Source: Chaunax sp. Z400 (Eukaryota > Chordata > Actinopteri > Lophiiformes > Chaunacidae). Taken from it: a stretch of DNA of 64,000 nucleotides. Numbering within the stretch: position 1 is the first letter of the stretch; each line of letters starts with the position of its first letter. The DNA is taken from positions 11,761,501 to 11,825,500 of the forward strand of contig CM075201.1 of assembly GCA_037577475.1 (NCBI GenBank), given 5' to 3'. The notes below the pieces were generated by a model, which saw only the letters and a list, made by a program, of their open reading frames with translations, was not told the DNA's origin and ran no database searches. Positions 25,801 through 35,403 of this stretch are shown piece by piece. Made by a program: the position numbers and the translations under genes.

Positions 25801-26071
25801 AAGTGAAAAAGTGATCCAGAATCGTCACCCGTACCAGTATCGGAGTAAAGAGTCAGTCCCTGCAGGAAGATGAATATCATACATTGCCATCTGTGACAAT
25901 TATTTATAATAAAAGTATTGTGATTTAAACATGCTAACCTTTGCTTATGGTGCAGTTTTGAGTCAAATCGGTCTCTGTCGTTTTCTTCTGTTAGGATCCA
26001 TACAAGTCTTTTGGTCTTCCCTCCATTGGACGACTCTCTCAATACCAAGAGCCGCTCAACCTCAGCAATGT

Positions 26072-26073
<2 letters not shown>

Positions 26074-26116
<43 letters not shown>
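26074..26116. repeat. (GT)n microsatellite
   Basis: A 43-bp pure GT run starting at the donor side of the second pcca exon. The second copy carries a 33-bp version, which distinguishes the two copies. Confidence 0.95.
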
Positions 26117-26119
<3 letters not shown>

Positions 26120-26334
26120 TCAGTCTGATACTGTAGTTCTGTAACCTTTGTCTGACGTTACTTTCTGATTGACCATTTCCTTGTCTGCTTCTCACTCTTG
26201 TCAGGTCCGCGTAGACAGCGGCATCCAGGAGGGAAGTGACATCAGCATCTACTATGATCCAATGATCTCAAAGGTCAGTGATGTATGTTAGATACAGGCT
26301 TGCCTTATTTTTAGCTTGTCATGCTAATGCTAAT

Positions 26335-26440
26335 GCTAAACAGAAGGCAACTGGACTAGTCAGAACTGAGGAAGCCTCCTGGATGAGGATGAGAGGTGAA
26401 ACATCCTCAAACTAAAAAAAAAAAAAGAGCCCATTGGCTG
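26335..26440 (+). repeat. Interspersed repeat fragment
   Basis: The phrase around 'aactgaggaagcctcctgga', 'tgagaggtgaaac' and 'ctcaaac' is one I recognise as a widely scattered fish repeat, often seen at the ends of retroelements. It is followed by an A-rich run. Its family cannot be named with confidence from this piece. Confidence 0.4.
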
Positions 26441-28236
26441 TTTATTTAACCCTGTGTGTGGATCTGCAGTAACGTCCTCTGGTATTTATTTGTAGTTGGT
26501 TACCTATGGAGCTACACGAGCTGAAGCCCTGGCTAGGATGGAGGATGCTCTGGACAACTACGTCATCAGAGGTCCACCAACACATTTGAACTAATAGACA
26601 GGAGCTCGTTTTTCTTTCTGTTGTTAAATGTCTATCTGTGATTTCTATACAGGTGTGACCCACAACATTCCCCTCCTGCGGGAAATCATCACCCATCCTC
26701 GCTTTATCTCCGGCGACATCAGCACCAACTTCCTCCGGGAGGTGTACCCCGACGGCTTCAAGGGTCACCAGCTGGACGTGAACAAGCGCAGGGAGCTGTT
26801 GGCCTCGGCGGCAGGGCTCTACATCACCGCTCAGCTCCGTTCACAGAAGGTCCTGGGCAACCTGAGGTGAGGACCAAAGCAAGCTTCATGTTGTAGGGGC
26901 CTGGGGGAAAGAAGGTGGTACCGTGTATAAAATGTGCTGTTCTGTGTTTCAGGGTCTCTTCAACACCTGTGAAGTGCAGCCAATGGCAGCTGTGTGCCAA
27001 GCTGGGGGAGGGGTCTCATTCTATGGCGGTGACCAAATCAGGAAATGTTTATACTGTGAGTATTTAAGATATCCCTTTATTAGTCCCACAGTGGGAAATT
27101 TAATGTGCATCTATGAGCATATCAAACATATCAGTCTCCATGTGATGTTACTAGTATGGAAAGTTTGGGAAAGAATCCTTAAAGCTGCAAAAATTTTAAA
27201 AAATGCACCTTCACATTTATTATTCCCTACATTTTAGATTGAGATTGAAGGCATCTAAACAATTAAAGAGCACACATGCAGTTACTAGTAGCAGTACTAC
27301 ATTCTACTACAGTAGCTGATAAGGGTGATTGCTGCATTAAAAATAACAGTAAAACTTGGTAACCCCAATTCTGGAATTTCCGACCTCTGAAAAATGTGCT
27401 TTAACTACACAGTAAACCATATGGATGCCCTGATGATCATGTTCATATCAATATCATTTGATTAGACTAGTGGGATAATATCAATTATTACAGACAAGTT
27501 TGCAAAAACTCTTGCAGCGTCACCATAATATTAAAATACAAGTACATCTCATAAAGTAGTAAAATACTGGTTAAAATCTTTTAAATAATGTTTGTATTAT
27601 TACTGTCACCTTTCAGAGCAAAATAAATCCAACTCAGCGATGCATTAAAATCAGTTTGTCTGAGTCAGAGCTTGTATTTTCCCAATTTCCGATGTGTCAT
27701 GAACGCAGCATGTTTGCTATATATCAAAAACAGCTCAAACAGCTGATGTTCTCAAAAGGCATTATGAAGGCCAGAAATTCCTCGTGTGATTTCATAGTGT
27801 TTGTGTCTTTAGTATACAATGTAGAGAAATAAAAAACATTGAGACATAGACATCCTATTCTGAGTCTATACAGACTATACTGTAGTTCCATCATTCCCTG
27901 CTGGATTATTTCCATTTTATCTTTCAGAATGTTAGCTTAGCTTTTTTTTAAAGGAAAGGTAGGAAAGAGGGTCCTGCTGCATATGTGTACTCTTTACCAT
28001 TTAACATGTTCATGTTTTAATCACCTGTCTGCAGTCAGTGACAACAGTCTGAATTGTCTCTTAATGAGTCTGAGACACTTCAGAACTGTGTTTGTCTGCA
28101 GGTGGAGGTGGATGGAGGAAAGGTAGAAGTCAGTGGACAGTGGAACTTGGCCTCCCCACTGCTGCCACTCACCATCAGTGGATCAGTCCACTGGGAGACG
28201 GTGGGAGAGGGAGACCTGCTGGTGGAGCTGGAATAA

Positions 28237-28800
28237 AAACGCACCTTTGACCCTTGATGTGTGACATCATCACCGAGATGAGCCTTACTCCTCTCTGTGT
28301 CTACAGAGGAAGGTCAACACTGGTGAACAGACTGGACGATACCAGACACTTGATTTATCTTGCCAGTTGTCCGTCTCCACGGTGACCCCCCCCCCCAAGC
28401 AGAGTTTAGTTCCCACGATGGCGACTCAGAGCTGAGTTCTATCAGCTGTTAGTCTTTCCTCCACGTCGGCTTCCCTCATGTCGTTTGGTGTTTAATAATG
28501 TCTTTTTGTTGATTTTGTTTTGTTTTCTAGACCAGATCGATTTTTTTTTTCACCCACAGAAACACATTGTTCTCATGTCACTCCTATGCTGTCCATTCTT
28601 TTAGATGGCTTTAAAGGAAATAAATATAAGCTGCTGATGATTTCATTTAATTTCATTTTAAGCCCTGTTCAGCTCTGTTGTTCTGGGATTAGAAGCAGCA
28701 ATCTGAAAACTGTCCACACCTCTGATAACACTCAAGTAGGAAAATCATCTCTTGTAATTTTGTTGAAATTAAATCCACCAATAAAGAGCTAATTCTTTTG
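28237..28800 (+). other. pcca-fragment 3' flank with poly(A) signals
   Basis: Follows the pcca-like stop codon. Contains two AATAAA hexamers (near 28619 and 28778) that could end a transcript. There is a poly-C tract at about 28387 and a poly-T tract at about 28539. The same arrangement occurs in the second copy. Confidence 0.5.
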
Positions 28801-29299
28801 TACATAGTTAATGCTTTTCTGTCTGACTGCATCAGAAACAACAGTGAAAATTAAAGGTGCCAGAGAACATCCACTGATTGTGTGTTGTATGTGACGTTTA
28901 GACCATAGCATGAACTTTTATGTAAATCTAGTGATACTGCAAACAGCTGCGCTTAGCCTGCCGCCGGGAGCGAGGAGACTGGAAAGGAGGAGTTGGAAAG
29001 ATATTCACGGATTCGAACTTCGCAGCTCAATAACTCATTATCATATACTGACCAACAGTAGAAACGCTTCTTTTTGGGGGGGGTCATTCCATCCTGTTCA
29101 TATTAAATATCATAGAGAAATTATGGTTCACATCTTTATTCACCCTTTATCCATACAGAAAAATCATTTTTGTGCAGACTAGTGGTTTTTGTCTTAGTGT
29201 TTACAAGTCAGAAAGTGTGGATAGTGAGACAGAGAAAAATAGTCACTACCGTGCATGTCTACCTCCAGCATTTATCACTACTTTACACCTCCTGAATGG

Positions 29300-29575
29300 A
29301 TCAGATGTTATTCTGGACTTGTAGAATGACGTCATTCTTCCTGTAGAGCTGTGACAAGTTGTTCATGTGTTGCTGGAGCAGGATCTCTCTCTCTCACCCG
29401 GTGATCCTGAACGTCCCACAGAGGACATTGTCATGCATGAAGGTGATGCCTGATTGCTGTATCCTAGGAATGACGTGTGGACCTAGAACCATATGTCGGA
29501 GACAGATGGCCGTGAATCTAGACAAGTTCTGACCGTCATCCATTAGCAGTGCCTGAACTCCCCCTAAGGGAATCG
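29300..29575 (-). mobile_element. Degenerate Tc1/IS630-like transposase fragment
   Basis: On the minus strand the translation reads AICLRHMVLGPHVIPRIQQS then GITFMHDN, resembling the block before and including the second catalytic Asp of Tc1-type transposases ('…LRPIVIPFI…FQQDNARPH'). Downstream the frame is interrupted and degenerate. About 90 codons are traceable and no terminal repeats were found. Copied in the second duplicate at about 63576-63851. Confidence 0.4.
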
Positions 29576-30006
29576 ATAAAGAAAGGCCTGTCTTTCTACA
29601 TTAATTGACTACATTAATTGAAAAAATAAAATTTGAAACTGAAAGTCAAATATCTTGGCTTTGATCTAGCTCCATACCAGACTGGCCTCCAGTCTTGCCC
29701 GGTCCAATATGGCGGGCGCTGTGTCGTATCCTAGCAACAGGTGGGCATTATCGTTCACTACATGACAGGTTGCAAGAAGGATCAAAGGATCAAAGGAATG
29801 ACATCATTTTGCACTCCATAAAACAAAGTTTCCAATGCAGACACACAATTGTGTCGTGAACACAGATAGCACAAGGTAAGTCAATTTTACGTATTAACAC
29901 AGTAGTTACAGATGGAAATTGATGGAAATATCCGAACAATTCACAAAAACGGGCAGTATTATTTATAGAAATAACAGATGGCACTCCATTGATTATATTA
30001 TCTTAG

Positions 30007-30156
30007 CCTCTGGTGGCTCAGCTAATTAGCACCGTTAGCATCTCACATCTGTTGTAGCTCTCTCCTTCCTAGCTGTCCCAGGCCTCTGGTGACTCAGCAA
30101 ATTAGCACCGTTAGCATCTCACATGATGTAGCTTGTCTCCTTCCTAGCTGTCCCAC
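30007..30156. repeat. 76-bp tandem duplication
   Basis: Two adjacent units starting CCTCTGGTG at 30007 and 30083 share 'attagcaccgttagcatctc' and 'ctccttcctagctgtccca', differing by a few bases and small indels. It lies about 270 bp upstream of the first putative exon of the WW-array gene, so it may be part of its promoter region, but no function can be read from it. Confidence 0.85.
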
Positions 30157-30419
30157 ACATTTCCGTCCTTAACTTTATTTCACGTTGATATTTTTTGCAG
30201 TAGACCTTTTGTGTGACTTTGCCGAGTCACAGGCTAACTCTCTAGCTAGATTCATTCGTCTTATTAGCTGGGCCAATGTAAAACATTGAGTTTGTCCCAG
30301 ATGTTTAGCACTGAGAACTGAGATGATGAGATGGGAAAGTTTCTGTAATTATCTTCCTCTTTGTTTTAAACAGTATATCTCCATTTCTTGTAACAGTGCC
30401 TCATCCTGTTTCTCCGCAG

Positions 30420-30494
30420 TAATCTTTAAAGAGATACAAGACCCTACTAATGGAAAAGACAAAGGATATTATGAAGCCACAACAATCTCCAGAA
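30420..30494 (+). CDS. Putative first coding exon of the WW-array gene
   Basis: Preceded by an acceptor (TTCTCCGCAG) and ended by a GTGAGT-type donor at 30495. In the frame needed by the following exon there is a stop at 30420-30422 and then an ATG at 30450, giving MEKTKDIMKPQQSPE. This would make the upstream part 5'UTR. The last residues resemble the end of the later WW exons (…PLKSPE), so it may be a diverged relic of a further unit. The Kozak context is poor at -3. An earlier non-coding exon is implied but not identified. Confidence 0.4.
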
Positions 30495-30611
30495 GTGAGT
30501 GTATTTTTTAATCACAGTTTGTATTTTGTATCTTCTGCCTGTGTGCCTGTGTTTGAGTGTAAGCAACACTCAGATCATTTGTCTAATATTCATACATGTT
30601 TTTATTTGTAG

Positions 30612-31932
30612 AGCGAGGATTTGACAAGCTCGGAAGAAGAAGATCTGGAGACAGAGGAAGATATGTGTAACAGCCAGGAGGAGACAGAGAGTGAAGAGGA
30701 GTCTACTGACTTTAAACCTGGTGCTCTGTCGCCTATGGAGTTCCTCCTTAAGTTCTGCACTGAAGAAGGTACACAGGGATGAGGGAGGTTTATGAACTGT
30801 ATTTAGTTGGAGGCAGGGACATGATTGACTCTTTGTTCCTACATTATCCAGAACTAGAAATGTATAAACTCTCCAAGCACAGGTAAATTTTACCAGCAGC
30901 TCATTGGTGGCAGGTGTGAAATCCTCAGCTTGATTGGTTTACACTGTCTGCTGATTGATAATGGAGGATGATAGTAGTGGTATGGAGAACCTGCAGTGAT
31001 AATGTAGTTGTATTTACTCTGTAGGTATTTACTATCACTACATAGATTCTGTATCCCCTCCAAACTAATATATCATTAGATTATATCATGTTTTGTTTTG
31101 GGGGTGCCTTAACGACTTGGTAAATCTTCTAGATGAAGCTAAAGTATTACATTTACATTCGGCTTGTCTAATATCATGCACTCTTCTCTCTCATCAGAAA
31201 TCCACTTCGGAGCCAGAGAGATTGGTATTGATCCTGATACTGAGCTACATCTCATATGGCTGGTCAGGGAATTCTTCTGTGCTCCTTTACCTCCTGATTG
31301 GGAGGAATGGTAAGTAAGGGGAGAGAAGCCTGGGAGTAGAGCTGTGTTAGCATAGATAACAGTATTCAGTGATCATTTTAATCTGGAGCAGACTACTTGC
31401 TGTGGTTTTGTGGCACTAGATGTGTTCCTCTGGGTTTCTGTTACCTTTTGTTGAAGCTGAAAGTAGTTGTGAACAGTCGTGTTGATCCCTAGTGAGGCAC
31501 CAAAGATACAAGCTGTCCCAGCAGCACTTTGATTTATCTGAGTGGGTTTGACAGTAATGTAGCGCAGGAGTGTTTGTGTCCTTTTAGCTAATCAGGGATG
31601 GAGGTCTGTGCAGAGCAACCACAACATCTTCCATTTGCCTAAATAGTGTCTCTTAGATTACACACTACTATACACTTTCTGGTTTTTGGAAGTGCTAAAG
31701 TGAGCCCCTGCTCTCTCCCCTTCTTTTCCCCCACAGCGAGGATAGCAGTGGTGACACATTTTATAAAAACATCTCGACTGGTGACATCACCCTGGATCGT
31801 CCCACAGAAAAGTTGTACCGCCAGCTGGTGATTCAGGAGCGTGCCCTGCATAAAGCCACTGCAGAAGGCATAGAGACGAACACGGAAGACGGTACCAAGA
31901 AAGAAAGTCAGGAGCCACTAAAGTCTCCAGAG
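30612..31932 (+). CDS. CEP164-like acidic/WW module, unit 1 (three exons)
   Basis: Exons 30612-30768, 31198-31309 and 31737-31932 splice in consistent phases (0/1, 1/2, 2/0). The first encodes an acidic Ser/Glu-rich segment (SEDLTSSEEEDLETEED…). The second encodes AREIGIDPDTELHLIWLVRE then FFCAPLPPDWEE. The third encodes CEDSSGDTFYKNISTGDITL then DRPTEKLYRQLVIQERA. The last two exons match the N-terminus of the centriolar distal-appendage protein CEP164 (…EIGIDP…LAREGI.APLP..W…GD.YYFN…HP…LVIQER). The second signature Trp of the WW domain is Leu here, so normal proline-ligand binding is doubtful. The rest of CEP164, including its long coiled coil, is absent. Identity with CEP164 is inferred by eye. 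Confidence 0.72.
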
Positions 31933-32051
31933 GTGAGTTTTTGTTTTTTAGTCACAGTTTGTATTTTGTATCTTCTGCCTGTGTGCCTGTGTTTGAGTGT
32001 AAGCAACACTCAGATCATTTGTCTAATATTCATACATGTTTTTATTTGTAG

Positions 32052-33372
32052 AGCGAGGATTTGACAAGCTCGGAAGAAGAAGATCTGGAGACAGAGGAAG
32101 ATATGTGTAACAGCCAGGAGGAGACAGAGAGTGAAGAGGAGTCTACTGACTTTAAACCTGGTGCTCTGTCGCCTATGGAGTTCCTCCTTAAGTTCTGCAC
32201 TGAAGAAGGTACACAGGGATGAGGGAGGTTTATGAACTGTATTTAGTTGGAGGCAGGGACATGATTGACTCTTTGTTCCTACATTATCCAGAACTAGAAA
32301 TGTATAAACTCTCCAAGCACAGGTAAATTTTACCAGCAGCTCATTGGTGGCAGGTGTGAAATCCTCAGCTTGATTGGTTTACACTGTCTGCTGATTGATA
32401 ATGGAGGATGATAGTAGTGGTATGGAGAACCTGCAGTGATAATGTAGTTGTATTTACTCTGTAGGTATTTACTATCACTACATAGATTCTGTATCCCCTC
32501 CAAACTAATATATCATTAGATTATATCATGTTTTGTTTTGGGGGTGCCTTAACGACTTGGTAAATCTTCTAGATGAAGCTAAAGTATTACATTTACATTC
32601 GGCTTGTCTAATATCATGCACTCTTCTCTCTCATCAGAAATCCACTTCGGAGCCAGAGAGATTGGTATTGATCCTGATACTGAGCTACATCTCATATGGC
32701 TGGTCAGGGAATTCTTCTGTGCTCCTTTACCTCCTGATTGGGAGGAATGGTAAGTAAGGGGAGAGAAGCCTGGGAGTAGAGCTGTGTTAGCATAGATAAC
32801 AGTATTCAGTGATCATTTTAATCTGGAGCAGACTACTTGCTGTGGTTTTGTGGCACTAGATGTGTTCCTCTGGGTTTCTGTTACCTTTTGTTGAAGCTGA
32901 AAGTAGTTGTGAACAGTCGTGTTGATCCCTAGTGAGGCACCAAAGATACAAGCTGTCCCAGCAGCACTTTGATTTATCTGAGTGGGTTTGACAGTAATGT
33001 AGCGCAGGAGTGTTTGTGTCCTTTTAGCTAATCAGGGATGGAGGTCTGTGCAGAGCAACCACAACATCTTCCATTTGCCTAAATAGTGTCTCTTAGATTA
33101 CACACTACTATACACTTTCTGGTTTTTGGAAGTGCTAAAGTGAGCCCCTGCTCTCTCCCCTTCTTTTCCCCCACAGCGAGGATAGCAGTGGTGACACATT
33201 TTATAAAAACATCTCGACTGGTGACATCACCCTGGATCGTCCCACAGAAAAGTTGTACCGCCAGCTGGTGATTCAGGAGCGTGCCCTGCATAAAGCCACT
33301 GCAGAAGGCATAGAGACGAACACGGAAGACGGTACCAAGAAAGAAAGTCAGGAGCCACTAAAGTCTCCAGAG
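32052..33372 (+). CDS. CEP164-like acidic/WW module, unit 2 (three exons)
   Basis: Exons 32052-32208, 32638-32749 and 33177-33372. I see no difference from unit 1 in exons or introns, so the amplification (or last gene conversion) is very recent or is an assembly artefact. The exons join in frame to the end of unit 1 (phase 0 at 31932), so units can be spliced serially into one protein with repeated WW-like modules. Confidence 0.72.
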
Positions 33373-33499
33373 GTGAGTTTTTGTTTTTTAGTCACAGTTT
33401 GTATTTTGTATCTTCTGCCTGTGTGCCTGTGTGCCTGTGTTTGAGTGTAAGCAACACTCAGATCATTTGTCTAATATTCATACATGTTTTTATTTGTAG

Positions 33500-34811
33500 A
33501 GCGAGGATTTGACAAGCTCGGAAGAAGAAGATCTGGAGACAGAGGAGAATAATATGTGTAACAGCCAGGAGGAGACAGAGAGTGAAGAGGAGTCTACTGA
33601 TGATCTGTCAGCTATGGAGTTCCTCCTTGAGTACATCCCTTTAGAAGGTACACAGGGATGAGGGAGGTTTATGAACTGTATTTAGTTGGAGGCAGGGACA
33701 TGATTGACTCTTTGTTCCTACATTATCCAGAACTAGAAATGTATAAACTCTCCAAGCACAGGTAAATTTTACCAGCAGCTCATTGGTGGCAGGTGTGAAA
33801 TCCTCAGCTTGATTGGTTTACACTGTCTGCTGATTGATAATGGAGGATGATAGTAGTGGTATGGAGAACCTGCAGTGATAATGTAGTTGTATTTACTCTG
33901 TAGGTATTTACTATCACTACATAAATTCTGTATCCCCTCCAAACTAATATATCATTAGATTATATCATGTTTTGTTTTGGGGGTGTTTTAACGACTTGGT
34001 AAATCTTCTAGATGAAGCTAAAGTATTACATTTACATTCGGCTTGTCTAATATCATGCACTCTTCTCTCTCATCAGTGATCCACATCTATGCCAGACAGC
34101 TTGGTATTGATCTTGATACTGAGCCACATCTCATATGGCTGGTCAGGGAATGCTTCTGTGCTCCTTTACCTCCTGATTGGGAGGAATGGTAAGTAAGGGG
34201 AGAGAAGCCTGGGAGTAGAGCTGTGTTAGCATAGATAACAGTATTCAGTGATCATTTTAATCTGGAGCAGACTACTTGCTGTGGTTTTGTGGCACTAGAT
34301 GTGTTCCTCTGGGTTTCTGTTACCTTTTGTTGAAGCTGAAAGTAGTTGTGAACAGTCGTGTTGATCCCTAGTGAGGCACCAAAGATACAAGCTGTCCCAG
34401 CAGCACTTTGATTTATCTGAGTGGGTTTGACAGTAATGTAGCGCAGGAGTGTTTGTGTCCTTTTAGCTAATCAGGGATGGAGGTCTGTGCAGAGCAACCA
34501 CAACATCTTCCATTTGCCTAAATAGTGTCTCTTAGATTACACACTACTATACACTTTCCGGTTTTTGGAAGTGCTAAAGTGAGCCCCTGCTCTCTCCCCT
34601 TCTTTTCCCCCACAGCGAGGATAGCAGTGGTGACACATTTTATAAAAACATCTCGACTGGTGACATCACCCTGGATCGTCCCACAGAAAAGTTGTACCGC
34701 CAGCTGGTGATTCAGGAGCGTGCCCTGCATAAAGCCACTGCAGAAGGCATAGAGACGAACACGGAAGACGGTACCAAGGAAGAAAGTCAGGAGCCACTAA
34801 AGTCTCCAGAG
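33500..34811 (+). CDS. CEP164-like acidic/WW module, unit 3 (diverged exons)
   Basis: Exons 33500-33647, 34077-34188 and 34616-34811 keep the same phases. The acidic exon is 9 bp shorter and differs at its end (…TDDLSAMEFLLEYIPLEG against …LSPMEFLLKFCTEEG). The middle exon reads VIHIYARQLGIDLDTEPHLI then WLVRECFCAPLPPDWEE, with about ten substitutions in 112 bp, mostly amino-acid-changing. The third exon differs from unit 2 by one Lys-to-Glu change. All frames are open. The exon ends phase 0 at 34811 before a GTGAGT donor, so it can be joined in frame to the vigilin exon at 35404. Confidence 0.72.
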
Positions 34812-34941
34812 GTGAGTTTTTGTTTTTTAGTCACAGTTTGTATTTTGTATCTTCTGCCTGTGTGCCTGTGTTTGAGTGTAAGCAACACTCAGATCATTTG
34901 TCTAATATTCATACATGTTTTTATTTGTAGAGCGAGGATTT

Positions 34942-35395
34942 ATATTATTATATAATAATATAAATATCAATTCAATTACCTCATCCAAACATACATATAC
35001 GCGTATAATAATAATGATTTGAAAAATATATGTTTTTTCAGTTGTAGTTTAAATTTCTCTTTACTATTTTCTGATGTGATATAACTGGGGAGTGAATTCC
35101 AGACATACATGGCTCTGAATATGACTGTTCGTTTGATAGCATTTGTCTTTACTTTTGGTGGTGTAAAATGACCTGCAGTGGCATGTCTAGTAATATAATT
35201 ATGTTTATCTGTACTGAAGGATAAGTTCTGATACAAAATAAACGGGGTCTTAGTGACAGTAACGTTTCTAATAAATACTAATAATGAATAGATCAGTCTG
35301 TCCTTTACAAATAACCAGTTATGACTCTTATGCATTGCAACAACAAGCTGTTCATTAACAGCTGAAAACAAAAGTGCCAACTGTATATTTGATCC
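34942..35395 (-). mobile_element. 5'-truncated non-LTR retrotransposon (LINE ORF2 C-terminus)
   Basis: A 134-codon minus-strand open frame (34976-35380) carries the motif typical of LINE ORF2 tails: YITRHATAGHF…P…K…FRAMYVWNSLPSYI…FKLQLKKHI. It has no reverse transcriptase domain, so the element is 5'-truncated. Its 3' end, an AT-rich tail with ATTAT repeats, abuts the cut fourth WW unit at 34942. Its truncated 5' end lies just before the vigilin acceptor at 35403. It therefore sits in the intron that would connect the WW array to the KH exons, antisense to them. Confidence 0.75.
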
Positions 35396-35403
35396 CTTTT
35401 CAG

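Larger units (their letters stand above)
25059..28236 (+). pseudogene. pcca: Propionyl-CoA carboxylase alpha subunit, 3' fragment lacking the biotin carrier domain
   Basis: PCCA is the biotin-containing alpha subunit of the mitochondrial propionyl-CoA carboxylase. Seven exons keep frame across all junctions: 25059-25202 (VEHPITECITGLDLVEQMIR…), 25995-26069 (DPYKSFGLPSIGRLSQYQEP), 26205-26273 (VRVDSG…YYDPMISK), 26496-26571, 26653-26866 (VTHNIPLLREIITHPRF…), 26953-27055 and 28102-28236. They cover the C-terminal biotin-carboxylase lobe, including conserved Arg in ESRVYAE and VRVDSG, and part of the linker domain. All upstream exons (ATP-grasp region) are missing. In the last exon WNLASPLL…SGSVHWE runs straight into TVGEGDLLVELE-stop, the normal protein end. 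Roughly 100 residues, including the AMKM biotin-attachment motif, are deleted. It cannot act as a carboxylase, although no frameshift or premature stop is present. Confidence 0.88.
22579..29724. repeat. Segmental duplication copy 1, right part (pairs with 56868-64000)
   Basis: Nearly identical to 56868-64000. Offsets drift from 34289 to 34286 through small indels, then to 34276 after a shorter GT microsatellite in the second copy. The segment carries dcx coding exon 3 and the pcca fragment. The window ends inside the second copy, so the right limit of the duplication is unknown and may include the WW array. Confidence 0.95.
30495..34941 (+). repeat. Tandem array of three ~1.44 kb gene-segment units plus a truncated fourth
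   Basis: Period 1440 bp between units 1 and 2 and 1439 bp between units 2 and 3. Units 1 and 2 look identical over their length. Unit 3 has an 8-bp insertion in its leading intron, a net 9-bp loss in its first exon, a cluster of exon substitutions and only about four intron substitutions. A fourth unit begins at 34931 (AGCGAGGATTT) and is cut off after 11 bases by LINE sequence. Each unit holds three exons with conserved splice sites and phases. Confidence 0.97.

Noticed and set aside
25788..26195. 135-codon minus frame with a Thr-His run
   Set aside because: Reverse translation of the GT microsatellite inside a pcca intron.
31093..31317. 74-codon frame repeated at 32533, and the 70-codon minus frames in each WW unit
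   Set aside because: Out of frame with the spliced exons and crossing splice sites; shadows of the array.
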